64,000 bases of DNA from Stenotrophomonas africana (GTDB lineage: Bacteria; Pseudomonadota; Gammaproteobacteria; Xanthomonadales; Xanthomonadaceae). Under the pieces are notes generated by a model. It saw only the letters and a list, made by a program, of their open reading frames with translations, did not search any database and was not told where the DNA came from. Location of the stretch: assembly GCF_013004645.1 (NCBI RefSeq), contig NZ_JABEME010000001.1, positions 496,001-560,000 on the forward strand, read 5' to 3'. The translations under genes and the position numbers were made by a program. Shown piece by piece: positions 1 through 9,152 of this stretch (position 1 is the stretch's first letter; every line of letters starts with the position of its first letter).

Positions 1-126
1 CTTTACTTGCTTGGGGGGACGGTGCCTCGCGAAGGCGGACAGCACCGGAACGGGCGCCATTGTCGCGCCGCAACATGAAAAAGACGAGCTAAACTTCCTA
101 AACCAACATTAGCGGAACTTAATTCG

Positions 127-1032
127 ATGCGTATCGACCATGCCCAGCTGCGCGCCCTGGCCGCGGTGATCCGCGAAGGCAGCTTCGACCGCGCCGCGCA
201 GTCGCTCAATGTCACGCCGTCGGCCATCTCGCAGCGGGTCAAGGCGCTGGAGGACCGGATCGGTCGGCTGCTGGTCAAGCGTGGCACCCCGGCCACCGCC
301 ACCGCCGAAGGCCAGTTGCTGGTGCAGCTGGCCGAGCAGACCGCCCTGCTCGAACACGATGCGTTGCACCGGATGGGTCTGGCCGACGAGGATCTGCCAC
401 AGGCCAGCATCCCGGTAGCGGTGAACCACGACAGCCTGGAAACCTGGTTCCCGCAGGCCGCCTCGCAGTTCGCACAGAGCACCGGCACCACCCTGGACCT
501 GCGCGTGGAGGACCAGGACCACACCGTGGAGCTGCTGCGCCAGGGCACGGTGCTGGGTGCAGTGACCACGCTGGACGAGCCGGTGCAGGGCTGCCAGATC
601 CATGCGCTGGGCAGCATCCGCTACGCGGCGACCTGCACGCCGGAGTTCCGCGAGCGTCATTTCGCCAAGGGCGTGACCGCGCAGGCGCTGGCGCAGGCCC
701 CGGTGCTGGTGTTCAACCGCAAGGACGACATGCAGTCACGCTTCGCCCGGCGCATGGCCGGCGACGACCTGCCCAGCACCGCGCCGACCTGGTGGATTCC
801 GTCCACGCGCGCCTTCGTGCAGGCCAACCTCGGCGGCATGGGCTGGACCATGAACCCCTTGCCGCTGGTCAAGCGGCACCTGGACGCCGGCCGGCTGGTC
901 TACGTACGCCAGCGCGCGTGGGAAGACGTGCCGCTGTACTGGCAGCACTGGAAGGGCGACGTGCAGACCATGGCGCTGCTGACCCGCGCGGTGCTGGATG
1001 CCTCCTCGGCACTGATCCGGCGCAAGCGCTGA
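127..1032 (+). CDS. argP: LysR-family regulator, ArgP type
   Basis: A 301-residue LysR-type regulator of the ArgP (IciA) subfamily. In related bacteria ArgP senses lysine and arginine and activates an amino-acid exporter gene (lysE/argO). The winged helix-turn-helix fills residues 1-60, with the recognition region AAQSLNVTPSAISQRVKALE. The rest is the two-lobed effector-binding domain. The protein starts MRIDHAQLRALAAVI, typical of the subfamily, and full length fits the family. ArgP usually sits divergently from its exporter, so a leftward lysE just outside the window is expected (inference). The 126 bases before it hold no gene I can support. Its stop codon touches an inverted repeat at 1032. 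Confidence 0.85.
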   Translation: MRIDHAQLRALAAVIREGSFDRAAQSLNVTPSAISQRVKALEDRIGRLLVKRGTPATATAEGQLLVQLAEQTALLEHDALHRMGLADEDLPQASIPVAVNHDSLETWFPQAASQFAQSTGTTLDLRVEDQDHTVELLRQGTVLGAVTTLDEPVQGCQIHALGSIRYAATCTPEFRERHFAKGVTAQALAQAPVLVFNRKDDMQSRFARRMAGDDLPSTAPTWWIPSTRAFVQANLGGMGWTMNPLPLVKRHLDAGRLVYVRQRAWEDVPLYWQHWKGDVQTMALLTRAVLDASSALIRRKR

Positions 1033-1110
1033 AAAGGGGACGGGGATCAAGGCGTTCAAGGCCAAACGACATACGGGGCAAAGACGACTTAATCCCCTCC
1101 GTCCCCTTTT
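1032..1110. repeat. Imperfect inverted repeat, xanthomonad type
   Basis: AAAAGGGGACGGGGAT at 1032-1047 is answered by AATCCCCTCCGTCCCCTTTT at 1091-1110, with about 43 bases between. The arms pair apart from a small insertion. Similar AAAAGGGGACGG...GATTAAGTCG elements occur between genes in Xanthomonas and Stenotrophomonas (from memory). The T-rich right end could also end argP transcription. Confidence 0.6.
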
Positions 1111-1198
1111 CTGCTCCATCGGATCTCCATCGAGCCTACACACCGGGTCCATGCGCGATGCGGATACTGGCGGGCCGACCATTACAAGGATGTCCGGC

Positions 1199-1645
1199 AT
1201 GCCCGTGTACCTGCGCGATGCCCGCCCCGAAGATGCCGCCGCCTGCATCGACCTGCGTGCGCGCACCCGCGAGAACGCCTTCAGTGCCGAGCAGCTGGCA
1301 CAGCTGGGCATCACCGGGGACAGCTGGGCGGCCGGCATCGCCCAGGGCGATTCGATTGGCCGCGTCGCCTGGGAGGGCGAGCGCATGGCCGGCTACTGCT
1401 TTGCCGACCGCGACAGCGGCGAGGTGCTGGTGCTGGCCCTGCTTCCAGAGTACGAAGGCCGCGGCATCGGCCGCCAACTGCTGCAGGAAGTGGTGAGCCT
1501 GACCCGCGATGCCGGCCACACCCGCCTGTTCCTGGCCTGTTCGGCCGACCCGCGTTCGCGCTCGCATGGCTTCTACCGGCGCCTGGGCTGGCGCCCGACC
1601 GGCGAGATTGATGAGGCCGGCGATGAGATTCTTGAGCTGGTCTGA
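1199..1645 (+). CDS. GNAT-family N-acetyltransferase
   Basis: A 148-residue GCN5-related acetyltransferase that would move an acetyl group from acetyl-CoA to an unknown amine. The fold is clear: MPVYLRDARPEDAAACIDLR (strand 1 and helix 1), the acetyl-CoA loop EYEGRGIGRQLLQEV near residues 85-100 (the R/Q-x-x-G-x-G/A signature), and the C-terminal SHGFYRRLGWRPTGE typical of GNAT enzymes. ATG codons also lie at 1151 and 1190, but only 1199 has a well placed ribosome site (AAGGA, 8 bases upstream). The substrate cannot be told from the sequence. Confidence 0.8.
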   Translation: MPVYLRDARPEDAAACIDLRARTRENAFSAEQLAQLGITGDSWAAGIAQGDSIGRVAWEGERMAGYCFADRDSGEVLVLALLPEYEGRGIGRQLLQEVVSLTRDAGHTRLFLACSADPRSRSHGFYRRLGWRPTGEIDEAGDEILELV

Positions 1646-1876
1646 TTGAAGGCGTCGCCGCCAGGTATGGCTTGGCGCTACCACGGATGCGATCGCCAGA
1701 GCGGCCCCGCCTGCCTTGGTGACGGGACCGCGAAACATCGGATGCTGCGTTGCATCAAAAAAGGACCGGAACCAGTTAGAATCGCGCCAGGATGTTGCAA
1801 GGCGTTGTTTCTTCACGCCCTTTCCCTGCCCCACGCGCATCCTGACCCCTTCCCCTCCGCCAACGATCCCGCCCCC

Positions 1877-3565
1877 ATGAAGAAATTTGGCAAGGCTCTT
1901 CTCGCCCTGCTCGTGCTGCTGTTGCTGGCCGCCGCGCTGTTCCTGTACTGGCCGCTGACCCAGCGCTCGGTGCCCGCCGCCAGCAACGACAAGCCCGTCG
2001 ATGTTGTGCTGGTCGGCGCCGGCATCATGAGCATCACCCTGGCCACCTACCTGCAGGAACTGCAGCCGGACTGGAACATCCAGGTCTACGAGCGCCTCGA
2101 CGGCGTCGCCGGTGAAAGCTCCGATGGCTGGAACAACGCCGGCACCGGCCACTCGGCGTTCGCCGAACTGAACTACACCCCGGAACTGCCCGACGGCAGC
2201 ATCGAGACCAAGCGCGCGGTCGGCATCGCCGAATCGTTCGAGGTCTCGCGCCAGTTCTGGTCGCACCAGGTGAAGGAAGGCCGGCTGAGCCAGCCCAGCG
2301 ACTTCATCAACCCGACCCCGCACATGAGCTTCGTCTGGGGCGATGACAACATTGCCTACCTTCACAAGCGCCAGCAGGCCCTGGTGAAGAATCCGCTGTT
2401 CTATGGCATGCAGTACTCCGAGGATCCGGCACAGATCAAGCAGTGGGCACCGCTGCTGATGGAAGGCCGTGACCCGAAGCAGAAGGTGGCCGCGACCTGG
2501 ATGCCGCTGGGCACCGACGTCAACTTCGGTGTGATCACCCGCCAGCTGACCACTGGCCTGCAGCGCAGCCCGAACTTCAGCCTGCACCTCAACCATGAAG
2601 TGAGCGCGCTGCGACAGAACGCCGACAAGAGCTGGAACGTGACGGTGAAGGACCTCAAGGCCGGTACCGAGTCCACCACCCACGCCCGCTTCGTGTTCAT
2701 CGGTGCCGGTGGCGCCGCACTGAAGCTGCTGCAGATGTCGGGCATTCCGGAATCGAAGGACTACGCCGGCTTCCCGGTCGGTGGCCAGTTCCTCGCCTTC
2801 CAGGGCCAGGACGTGACCTCCCGCCATGGCGTGAAGGCCTACGGCATGGCCGAGACCGGTTCGCCGCCGATGTCGGTGCCGCACCTGGATGCACGCAAGC
2901 TGGACGGCAAGCCGGTGGTCCTGTTCGGGCCGTTCGCGCTGTACAGCACCAAGTTCCTCAAGCACGGCTCGTGGTGGGACCTGTATTCCTCGGTCAACCA
3001 CAACAACGTCGGCCCGATGCTGGAAGTGGGCAAGGACAACCTGGACCTGGTGCAGTACCTGATGGGCCAGGCGCGCCTGAACGATGCCGACCGCCAGGCC
3101 GAACTGGTCAAGTACTTCCCCAACGCCAAGCCGGGTGACTGGAAGCTGGTCACCGCCGGCCAGCGCGTGCAGATCATCAAGCGCGATCCGCTGAAGGGCC
3201 CGGTGCTGCAGTTCGGTACCGAGATCGTGACCGACAAGGACCACACCCTCGCCGCCCTGCTCGGCGCCTCGCCGGGCGCGTCGACCTCGCCGCCGATCAT
3301 GCTGGACCTGATGGCCAAGGCCTTCCCGGAGCAGATGAAGGCCGGCTGGGAAACCCGCCTGCGCGAGATCGTGCCGTCGTACGGGCGCAAGCTCAACGAC
3401 AGCGCCGCGCTGGTCAATGAGATCCGTACGCTGACCAGCCAGACCCTGCATCTGCCGTATCTGGAGGTGCCGGTGGATGCGAACGCGGCATCGCCCGCTC
3501 CGGTTGCAGTGCCGGCAGCGGCCAAGGAAAAGCGCAACGCCAATGAGGAACTGCAGGCGCTGTAA
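1877..3565 (+). CDS. mqo: Malate:quinone oxidoreductase
   Basis: A 562-residue FAD-dependent malate:quinone oxidoreductase, which oxidises malate to oxaloacetate and passes electrons to quinone at the cytoplasmic membrane. The FAD-binding motif [20 protein letters not shown] follows residue 40. Signature blocks [44 protein letters not shown] and [16 protein letters not shown] match E. coli Mqo closely. The start chosen (1877) gives [23 protein letters not shown], a hydrophobic segment at residues 5-26, so this version appears anchored in the membrane. A -10-like TAGAAT lies at 1777. The longer reading frame back to 1646 has no family similarity. Confidence 0.95.
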   Translation: MKKFGKALLALLVLLLLAAALFLYWPLTQRSVPAASNDKPVDVVLVGAGIMSITLATYLQELQPDWNIQVYERLDGVAGESSDGWNNAGTGHSAFAELNYTPELPDGSIETKRAVGIAESFEVSRQFWSHQVKEGRLSQPSDFINPTPHMSFVWGDDNIAYLHKRQQALVKNPLFYGMQYSEDPAQIKQWAPLLMEGRDPKQKVAATWMPLGTDVNFGVITRQLTTGLQRSPNFSLHLNHEVSALRQNADKSWNVTVKDLKAGTESTTHARFVFIGAGGAALKLLQMSGIPESKDYAGFPVGGQFLAFQGQDVTSRHGVKAYGMAETGSPPMSVPHLDARKLDGKPVVLFGPFALYSTKFLKHGSWWDLYSSVNHNNVGPMLEVGKDNLDLVQYLMGQARLNDADRQAELVKYFPNAKPGDWKLVTAGQRVQIIKRDPLKGPVLQFGTEIVTDKDHTLAALLGASPGASTSPPIMLDLMAKAFPEQMKAGWETRLREIVPSYGRKLNDSAALVNEIRTLTSQTLHLPYLEVPVDANAASPAPVAVPAAAKEKRNANEELQAL

Positions 3566-3590
3566 GCCCGCAGTTTGCTTTCGATGCAGA

Positions 3591-3618
3591 CGGACGGCCA
3601 CCTTCGGGTGGCCGTCCG
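3591..3618 (+). terminator. Hairpin terminator after mqo
   Basis: A perfect 12-bp stem (CGGACGGCCACC at 3591-3602 with GGTGGCCGTCCG at 3607-3618) closes a TTCG tetraloop 25 bases after the mqo stop. The T run after it is weak (CGTTTGGG), so release may be partial. Confidence 0.7.
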
Positions 3619-3639
3619 CGTTTGGGCGGGCCATCGCCT

Positions 3640-3698
3640 GTAGAGCCGAGCCCATGCTCGGCTCCGGCAAAAAGCAGCCGAGCATGGCTCGGCTCTAC
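3640..3698. repeat. SMAG (GTAG) repeat pair, inverted
   Basis: GTAGAGCCGAGC...GCTCGGCTC at 3640-3664 forms a short hairpin. A near-identical copy lies on the other strand at 3678-3698 and ends in CTAC. Two head-to-head GTAG-tagged palindromes are the typical dimer form of the SMAG elements of Stenotrophomonas. It lies between the mqo terminator and the siderophore receptor promoter. Confidence 0.85.
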
Positions 3699-3745
3699 GG
3701 AAAGCGATGCCCCGTGCCGGGAACCCTGCGCACAATGACGCGAAT

Positions 3746-3773
3746 TGTAATGTTGTTAAGAATTATTTACATT
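3746..3773. promoter_or_regulatory. Possible Fur box / promoter of TonB receptor
   Basis: The most AT-rich stretch in the region, with an inverted pair TGTAA at 3746-3750 and TTACA at 3767-3771 around GTTAAGAATTATT. It lies about 117 bases before the receptor start. An imperfect AT-rich palindrome before a siderophore receptor gene fits iron control by Fur, but the match to the 19-bp consensus is only partial. Confidence 0.4.
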
Positions 3774-3889
3774 TGCGTCCTGCGCAGTGACCGCGCCTTT
3801 CCAGATGGACCTGACCGTGCCCGAAGCCGCCGCCCCGGGTGCTGGACGACTGTTGCCGCCCTTCCCCGCTTCCGAGCCTCGAGCCCACC

Positions 3890-6082
3890 ATGCCCCTGAC
3901 CTTCCGTAACCGCCTGCCCCGCCGCGCGCTGCTGCCGGCTGCCCTGCTTTCGTCGTTGACCCTGCTGGCCGCGCCCAGCGCGTTCGCCGCCACCGATGGC
4001 ACTGCCGACGCCAAGACCCTGGACCGGGTGAGCGTGCGTGCCGAGCAGTCCGCTCCGCCCTCCAGCTCCACCCGCCTGCCGATCACCCTGCAGGAAACCC
4101 CGCAGTCGGCCACTGCGATCAGCCTGCAGCGCCTGCAGGACGAGTCGCTGTTCAGCATCAACGATGTGATGCGCAACGTCACCGGCGTCAGCGTGTCCTT
4201 CTATGACACCCAGCGCCCGCTGTACTACGCGCGCGGCTTTGCCATCACCGACTTCCAGGTTGATGGCATCCCCACCTACAGCGGCTCCACCAACCAGGAA
4301 TACGACACTGCCTTCTACGACCGCATCGAAGTGATCCGCGGCGCCAACGGCCTGCTCAGCGGCGCCGGCGTGCCCTCGGCCACGGTCAACCTGCTGCGCA
4401 AGCGCCCGGGCAAGGAGTTCGACGCGTCGTTCGCGGTCAGCGCCGGCAGCTGGGACTACCGTCGCATGGAGGCGGATGTGACCGCGCCGCTGACCGCCGA
4501 CGGCCGCTTCCGCAGCCGCGTGGTCGCTGCCTACACCGATCGTGGCCTGTATTACGACCGTTACGACGAGAACAAGATGGCCGGCATGGCAGTGCTGGAA
4601 GGCGACATCACCGACAGCACCACAATCACCCTGGGTTACCAGAGCCAGGACAACAACCCCACCGGTTCAACCTGGGGCACCGTGCCGTTCTTCGACAGCC
4701 AGGGCAATTTCGCGCACCTGCCGCGCTCGACCAACCTGTCGCCGAAGTGGAGCTATTGGAAGCGCGAGAGCAATACCGCCTTCGCCAACCTGGAACAGCG
4801 TTTCGGCGACAACTGGCTGTTGAAGATCAATACCGCCTACACCCGCGGCAACGTGCAGAACGTGCGCCTGTACGGCACCGGCAACCCGGACCCGGTGACC
4901 GGCTCGGGCATCTACCTGCGTGCCGCCGCCGGTGATTCGAAAGACACCCGCCGCAATGTCGATGCCTACCTGACCGGCAGTTTCGATCTGTTCGGCCGTG
5001 ATCACGACGTGACCCTCGGCGCACAGTGGTCGGACCTGGAAGGCACCACCAACACCCTGGCGCTGAACTTCCCGAACGACTGGGCGCGCTGCGGCGGCGA
5101 GCGCTGCTACTACATTCCCAACGTGTACAACTGGAACGGCGACATCTCCGAGGTGACCTACCGCCGCACCGGCGCTCGCCGCGTGGCCAAGACCACGCAG
5201 AGCGGCGTCTATCTGGCCACCCGCCTGCGTCTGGCCGATCCGCTGTCGCTGATTGCCGGCGCACGCCTGAGCCGCTGGGAAACCCTCAGCCGCTCGTACA
5301 ACGCCGCAGGCGCCTACACCGGCACCAGCGGTGCGTACAAAGTGAGCGATGAAGTCACCCCCTACGTGGGCCTGGTCTACGACATCACCCCGAACGTGTC
5401 GGCCTATGCCAGCTACACCGAGATCTTCAACCCGCAGAACTTCAAGGACCGCAACGAGAACCTGCTGGCACCAGTACAGGGCTCGAACCTGGAAGCGGGC
5501 ATCAAGACCCAGTGGCTGGACGGCCGCCTGACCGCCAATGCTGCCGTGTTCGAGGCCAAGCAGGACAACTACGCCGTGCGTGACATGGGCGTGCCGGAAG
5601 GTTCGCTGAGCGATGGCACTTCCGCCTACATCGGCGTCAACGGCACCAAGGCGCGCGGCTGGGAGATGGACGTCAACGGCGAGATCCTGCCGGGCTGGAC
5701 GGTCAATGCCGGCTACACCCACGTCAAGGTCACCCGCGCGGCCACCGACCTGCTGTACGCCAACCCGCCGAAGGATCTGCTGCAGCTCAACACCCAGCTG
5801 CAGCTGCGCGGTGCGCTGGAACGCCTGAGCGTTGGCGGTGGCGTGCAGTGGCAGAGCAAGGTGCAGGGCTACAACATCGCCTACCCGCTGGGCGGCACGG
5901 TGACGGTGAACCAGCCGGCGTATTCGCTGGTGCAGTTCAACGCCAACTACCGCATCAGCGACAGCTGGACCGCGACGCTGAGCGTGCGCAACGCGCTGGA
6001 CAAGACCTACTGGGCCAACCTGGACTACAACAACTTCGGTGAGCCGCGCTTCGTGTCGGCCAGCCTGCGCTGGAAGTTCTGA
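3890..6082 (+). CDS. TonB-dependent siderophore receptor
   Basis: A 730-residue outer-membrane receptor for ferric siderophore uptake, powered by TonB-ExbB-ExbD. A signal peptide (residues 1 to about 35, cut near PSAFA-AT) is followed by a plug domain with LPITLQETPQSATAISLQRL, RGFAITDFQVDGIP and YDRIEVIRGANGLLSGAG (residues about 60-200). A 22-strand barrel follows, ending in SASLRWKF with the terminal phenylalanine usual for outer-membrane proteins. There is no N-terminal signalling (STN) domain, so it is a plain transporter and not a FecA/FpvA-type transducer. ATG 3890 is chosen because it starts the signal peptide. Chemical class of siderophore unknown. Confidence 0.92.
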   Translation: MPLTFRNRLPRRALLPAALLSSLTLLAAPSAFAATDGTADAKTLDRVSVRAEQSAPPSSSTRLPITLQETPQSATAISLQRLQDESLFSINDVMRNVTGVSVSFYDTQRPLYYARGFAITDFQVDGIPTYSGSTNQEYDTAFYDRIEVIRGANGLLSGAGVPSATVNLLRKRPGKEFDASFAVSAGSWDYRRMEADVTAPLTADGRFRSRVVAAYTDRGLYYDRYDENKMAGMAVLEGDITDSTTITLGYQSQDNNPTGSTWGTVPFFDSQGNFAHLPRSTNLSPKWSYWKRESNTAFANLEQRFGDNWLLKINTAYTRGNVQNVRLYGTGNPDPVTGSGIYLRAAAGDSKDTRRNVDAYLTGSFDLFGRDHDVTLGAQWSDLEGTTNTLALNFPNDWARCGGERCYYIPNVYNWNGDISEVTYRRTGARRVAKTTQSGVYLATRLRLADPLSLIAGARLSRWETLSRSYNAAGAYTGTSGAYKVSDEVTPYVGLVYDITPNVSAYASYTEIFNPQNFKDRNENLLAPVQGSNLEAGIKTQWLDGRLTANAAVFEAKQDNYAVRDMGVPEGSLSDGTSAYIGVNGTKARGWEMDVNGEILPGWTVNAGYTHVKVTRAATDLLYANPPKDLLQLNTQLQLRGALERLSVGGGVQWQSKVQGYNIAYPLGGTVTVNQPAYSLVQFNANYRISDSWTATLSVRNALDKTYWANLDYNNFGEPRFVSASLRWKF

Positions 6083-6171
6083 GCGACTCGCGAACCGGTG
6101 GGTGCCTGGTGGGTGCCGACCGTTGGTCGGCACGCCCTCCGCCACGCCCCACCGTCGTGGCCTACCTGAAT

Positions 6172-6201
6172 GGGCCCGCCTCCGCGCGGGCCCTTCTTTT
6201 T
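6172..6201 (+). terminator. Rho-independent terminator of the receptor gene
   Basis: The stem GGGCCCGC (6172-6179) pairs perfectly with GCGGGCCC (6186-6193) and is followed by TTCTTTTT. It separates the receptor gene from the malonate operon. A weaker SMAG-like palindrome (GTGCCGAC/GTCGGCAC) precedes it at 6113-6133. Confidence 0.88.
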
Positions 6202-6227
6202 GCTGCACTGCAGGTTGCATCCTTTTT

Positions 6228-6248
6228 TGTAATTATGCCGTAATTACA
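6228..6248. promoter_or_regulatory. Palindromic operator before mdcA
   Basis: A perfect inverted repeat TGTAATTA-N5-TAATTACA (8-bp arms) ends 24 bases before the mdcA start. It stands out in a GC-rich setting. Its place suggests the operator of the malonate operon; the GntR/FCD regulator at the operon end is the natural candidate to bind it (inference). Confidence 0.7.
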
Positions 6249-6272
6249 TCAACACCCATCGGAAGCCGGTCG

Positions 6273-7916
6273 ATGAACCTGAGCTGGGATACGTTGGAAC
6301 GCAGCCGCCAGGGGCGCCTGGAACGTGCCGCGCCGTGGGCCCGGGGACGCGAGGTCGCCGCCACCGATGTGGGTGAACTGCTGCATGCACTGCTGGAACC
6401 GGGCGACAAGGTCTGCCTGGAAGGCAACAACCAGAAACAGGCCGATTTCCTCGCCCAAGCCCTGGCCGACCTCGACCCCGCCCGCGTGCATGACCTGCAC
6501 ATGGTGCAGTCGGTGCTGTCCCTGCCGTCGCACCTGGATGTATTCGAGCGTGGTATCGCTTCGAAACTGGACTTCTCGTTCTCCGGCCCGCAGTCGGTAC
6601 GGTTGGCCAACCTGGTGGCTGAAGGGCGCATCCAGATCGGTGCCATCCACACCTACCTGGAACTGTTCGGCCGCTACTTCATCGACCTGACCCCGCGCGT
6701 CGCCCTGGTGGCCGCGCAGGCCGCAGATCGGCACGGCAACCTCTATACCGGCCCGAACACCGAAGACACGCCGGTGATCGTCGAGGCCACCGCCTTCGGT
6801 GGCGGCATCGTCATCGCCCAGGTCAACGAGATCGTCGACACCCTCCCCCGCGTCGACATCCCCGCTGACTGGGTCAACTTCGTGGTGCAGGCGCCGAAGC
6901 CGAACCATATCGAACCGCTGTTCACCCGCGACCCGGCGCAGATCTCCGAGATCCAGGTGCTGATGGCGATGATGGCCATCAAAGGCATCTACGCCGAGTA
7001 CGGCGTCAACCGCCTCAACCATGGCATCGGCTTCGACACTGCGGCCATCGAGCTGCTGCTGCCGACCTACGCCGAATCGCTGGGGCTGAAGGGCAAGATC
7101 TGCCAGCACTGGGCGCTGAACCCCCACCCGGCACTGATTCCGGCGATCGAATCGGGCTTCGTCAAATCGGTGCATTCGTTCGGGTCGGAACTGGGCATGG
7201 AGAAGTACATCGCCGCGCGAGGCGATGTGTTCTTCACCGGCGCCGATGGCTCGATGCGTTCCAACCGCGCGTTCTCGCAGACCGCCGGCCTGTATGCCTG
7301 CGACATGTTCATCGGTTCCACACTGCAGATCGACCTGCAGGGCAACAGCTCCACCGCCACCCGCGACCGCATCGCCGGCTTCGGTGGCGCACCGAACATG
7401 GGTTCCGATGCACGTGGCCGGCGCCATGCCAGCGAGGCCTGGATCAAGGCCGGCCAGCAGGCCGCACGCCCGGGTGAGATGCCGCGCGGGCGCAAGCTGG
7501 TGGTGCAGATGGTGGAAACCTTCCGCGAACACATGGCGCCGGCCTTCGTCGACCGCCTCGATGCCTGGGAACTGGCCGAGCGCGCACAGATGCCGCTGCC
7601 GCCGGTGATGATCTATGGCGACGACGTCAGCCATGTGCTGACCGAAGAAGGCATCGCCAACCTGCTTTTGTGCCGCACCCCTGAGGAGCGCGAACAGGCG
7701 ATCCGCGGCGTGGCCGGCTATACCGCCGTGGGCCTGGGCCGCGACCGCACGATGGTGGAAAACCTGCGCGACCGCGGCGTGATCCGCCGTCCCGATGACC
7801 TTGGCATCTCCGTGCGCGATGCCAGCCGTGACCTGCTGGCGGCGCGTTCGGTGAAGGACCTGGTGCGCTGGTCCGGCGGCCTGTACGACCCGCCCAAGCG
7901 CTTCCGCAACTGGTAA
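6273..7916 (+). CDS. mdcA: Malonate decarboxylase alpha subunit
   Basis: A 547-residue acetyl-S-ACP:malonate ACP transferase, the alpha subunit of the biotin-independent malonate decarboxylase. It swaps malonate for acetate on the acyl carrier protein, giving malonyl-S-ACP for decarboxylation. The sequence is the CoA-transferase-like MdcA fold throughout, from PGDKVCLEGNNQKQADFLA to LYDPPKRFRNW, and has the family length. The start at 6273 is the first ATG after the palindrome; the open frame continues far upstream into the receptor gene but has no similarity there. It heads the run mdcACDEGBH, with a 10-base gap to mdcC. Confidence 0.95.
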   Translation: MNLSWDTLERSRQGRLERAAPWARGREVAATDVGELLHALLEPGDKVCLEGNNQKQADFLAQALADLDPARVHDLHMVQSVLSLPSHLDVFERGIASKLDFSFSGPQSVRLANLVAEGRIQIGAIHTYLELFGRYFIDLTPRVALVAAQAADRHGNLYTGPNTEDTPVIVEATAFGGGIVIAQVNEIVDTLPRVDIPADWVNFVVQAPKPNHIEPLFTRDPAQISEIQVLMAMMAIKGIYAEYGVNRLNHGIGFDTAAIELLLPTYAESLGLKGKICQHWALNPHPALIPAIESGFVKSVHSFGSELGMEKYIAARGDVFFTGADGSMRSNRAFSQTAGLYACDMFIGSTLQIDLQGNSSTATRDRIAGFGGAPNMGSDARGRRHASEAWIKAGQQAARPGEMPRGRKLVVQMVETFREHMAPAFVDRLDAWELAERAQMPLPPVMIYGDDVSHVLTEEGIANLLLCRTPEEREQAIRGVAGYTAVGLGRDRTMVENLRDRGVIRRPDDLGISVRDASRDLLAARSVKDLVRWSGGLYDPPKRFRNW

Positions 7917-7926
7917 GGGGCTGAGC

Positions 7927-8247
7927 ATGGAAACCCTCGACTATCGATTCGAAGGCCACACTGCGGTGCAGTTTCCGCGCGACGCGGTGCTGGTCGGCGT
8001 GCTGGCCTCGGGCAACCTGGAAATCCTGCTGGAACCCGCTGCGCTGGATGGCGCGATGAAGGTGCGCATCATTACCGCCGCGAAGGGCTTCGGCAGCGTG
8101 TGGCAAGCGGTGATCAACGACTTCGCACAGCGTCATCCGCTGCGCGATGTACGCATCTCGATCAACGATGCCGGTGCCACCCCGGCGGTGGTCAGCCTGC
8201 GCCTGGACCAGGCCGTGGAAACCCTGCTTGCTGGAGAAGAACGATGA
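7927..8247 (+). CDS. mdcC: Malonate decarboxylase acyl carrier protein (delta)
   Basis: A 106-residue carrier protein of the malonate decarboxylase complex. It carries the 2'-(5''-phosphoribosyl)-3'-dephospho-CoA arm on a serine. By comparison with Klebsiella MdcC (Ser-25 in GSGDMEV), the modified residue should be Ser28 in LASGNLEI. The C-terminal DAGATPAVVSLRLDQAVE matches the conserved GATPxVxxxRxxQ segment. Its stop overlaps the mdcD start (ATGA), which points to coupled translation. Confidence 0.93.
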   Translation: METLDYRFEGHTAVQFPRDAVLVGVLASGNLEILLEPAALDGAMKVRIITAAKGFGSVWQAVINDFAQRHPLRDVRISINDAGATPAVVSLRLDQAVETLLAGEER

Positions 8248-9152
8248 ACCGGACGCAGCGCCACAGCTACTACGAGGCCGATGCGCGCGAGCGTATCGCC
8301 GGCCTGGTCGATGCCGGCTCGTTCCGTGAATTCCTCGGCCCGGCGCGGCGGATGATAAGCCCGCACCTGGCACAGCTCGACCAGCCCGCGGCGTTCGACG
8401 ACGGCATTGTTGTTGGCGAAGCCACACTGCGCGGCCGACGCGTGCTGCTGGCCGCACAGCAGGGTGAATTCATGGGCGGCGGCGTGGGCGAGGTGCACGG
8501 CGCCAAGCTGACCGGGCTGCTGCGTCGTGCGGCGGAAACCCGCCCTGACGGCGTGCTGCTCCTGCTCGATACCGGCGGTGTGCGGCTGCACGAAGCCAAT
8601 GCTGGGCTCATCGCCATTTCCGAGATCATGCGCGCCACTCTGGACGCGCGTGCAGCGGGCGTGCCGGTGATCGCGCTGATCGGCAGCGGTAACGGCGCAT
8701 TCGGTGGCATGGGCATCGTTGCTCGTTGCTGCAGCATGGTGATCATGTCCGAGGAAGGCCGGCTGTCGCTGTCCGGGCCAGAGGTGATCGAAACCGTGCG
8801 TGGCGTGGAAGAGTTCGATTCCCGCGACCGCGCACTGGTCTGGCGCGTAACGGGAGGCAAGCACCGCTACCTGATCGACCAGGCGCAGGTGCTGGTGCCC
8901 GATGCCATCGAGGCGTTCGCGCAAGCGGCATTCAATGCGCTGCAGCCTGATACCAGCAGTACCGATGCGGATACTGCGCTGGCCGCGCTGCAGGAACGCC
9001 ATCTGGCATTGAAGGCGCGCGTGCAGGCCTGGAGCGATTGCCGCGATGGCCTTGAGATCTGGGCGCGGCTGGGCATTGCCCTCCCCGAACGCCTGCCACT
9101 GCTCGACACCGATGAATTCCTCATCGCCACCGCCGACCGGAGCCTGCCATGA
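8244..9152 (+). CDS. mdcD: Malonate decarboxylase beta subunit
   Basis: A 302-residue carboxyltransferase-like subunit. With MdcE it decarboxylates malonyl-S-ACP to acetyl-S-ACP and CO2. It has the crotonase-type pattern of acyl-CoA carboxylase beta subunits: GEFMGGGVGEVHGAKL (about 75-92), LLDTGGVRLHEANAG and IGSGNGAFGGMGIVA, which build the oxyanion-hole region. The start at 8244 overlaps the mdcC stop by four bases. The open frame runs back to 8100, but that part is an mdcC shadow. Confidence 0.94.
   Translation: MNRTQRHSYYEADARERIAGLVDAGSFREFLGPARRMISPHLAQLDQPAAFDDGIVVGEATLRGRRVLLAAQQGEFMGGGVGEVHGAKLTGLLRRAAETRPDGVLLLLDTGGVRLHEANAGLIAISEIMRATLDARAAGVPVIALIGSGNGAFGGMGIVARCCSMVIMSEEGRLSLSGPEVIETVRGVEEFDSRDRALVWRVTGGKHRYLIDQAQVLVPDAIEAFAQAAFNALQPDTSSTDADTALAALQERHLALKARVQAWSDCRDGLEIWARLGIALPERLPLLDTDEFLIATADRSLP

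Noticed and set aside
1136..3685. An 849-codon open frame opposite mqo
   Set aside because: Antisense shadow of mqo and the GNAT gene; composition is His/Arg/Gly-rich with no recognisable domain.
3640..3698. SMAG hairpins as ordinary terminators
   Set aside because: They lack T runs, carry the GTAG tag and recur as pairs or triplets elsewhere in the window, so they were called repeats.
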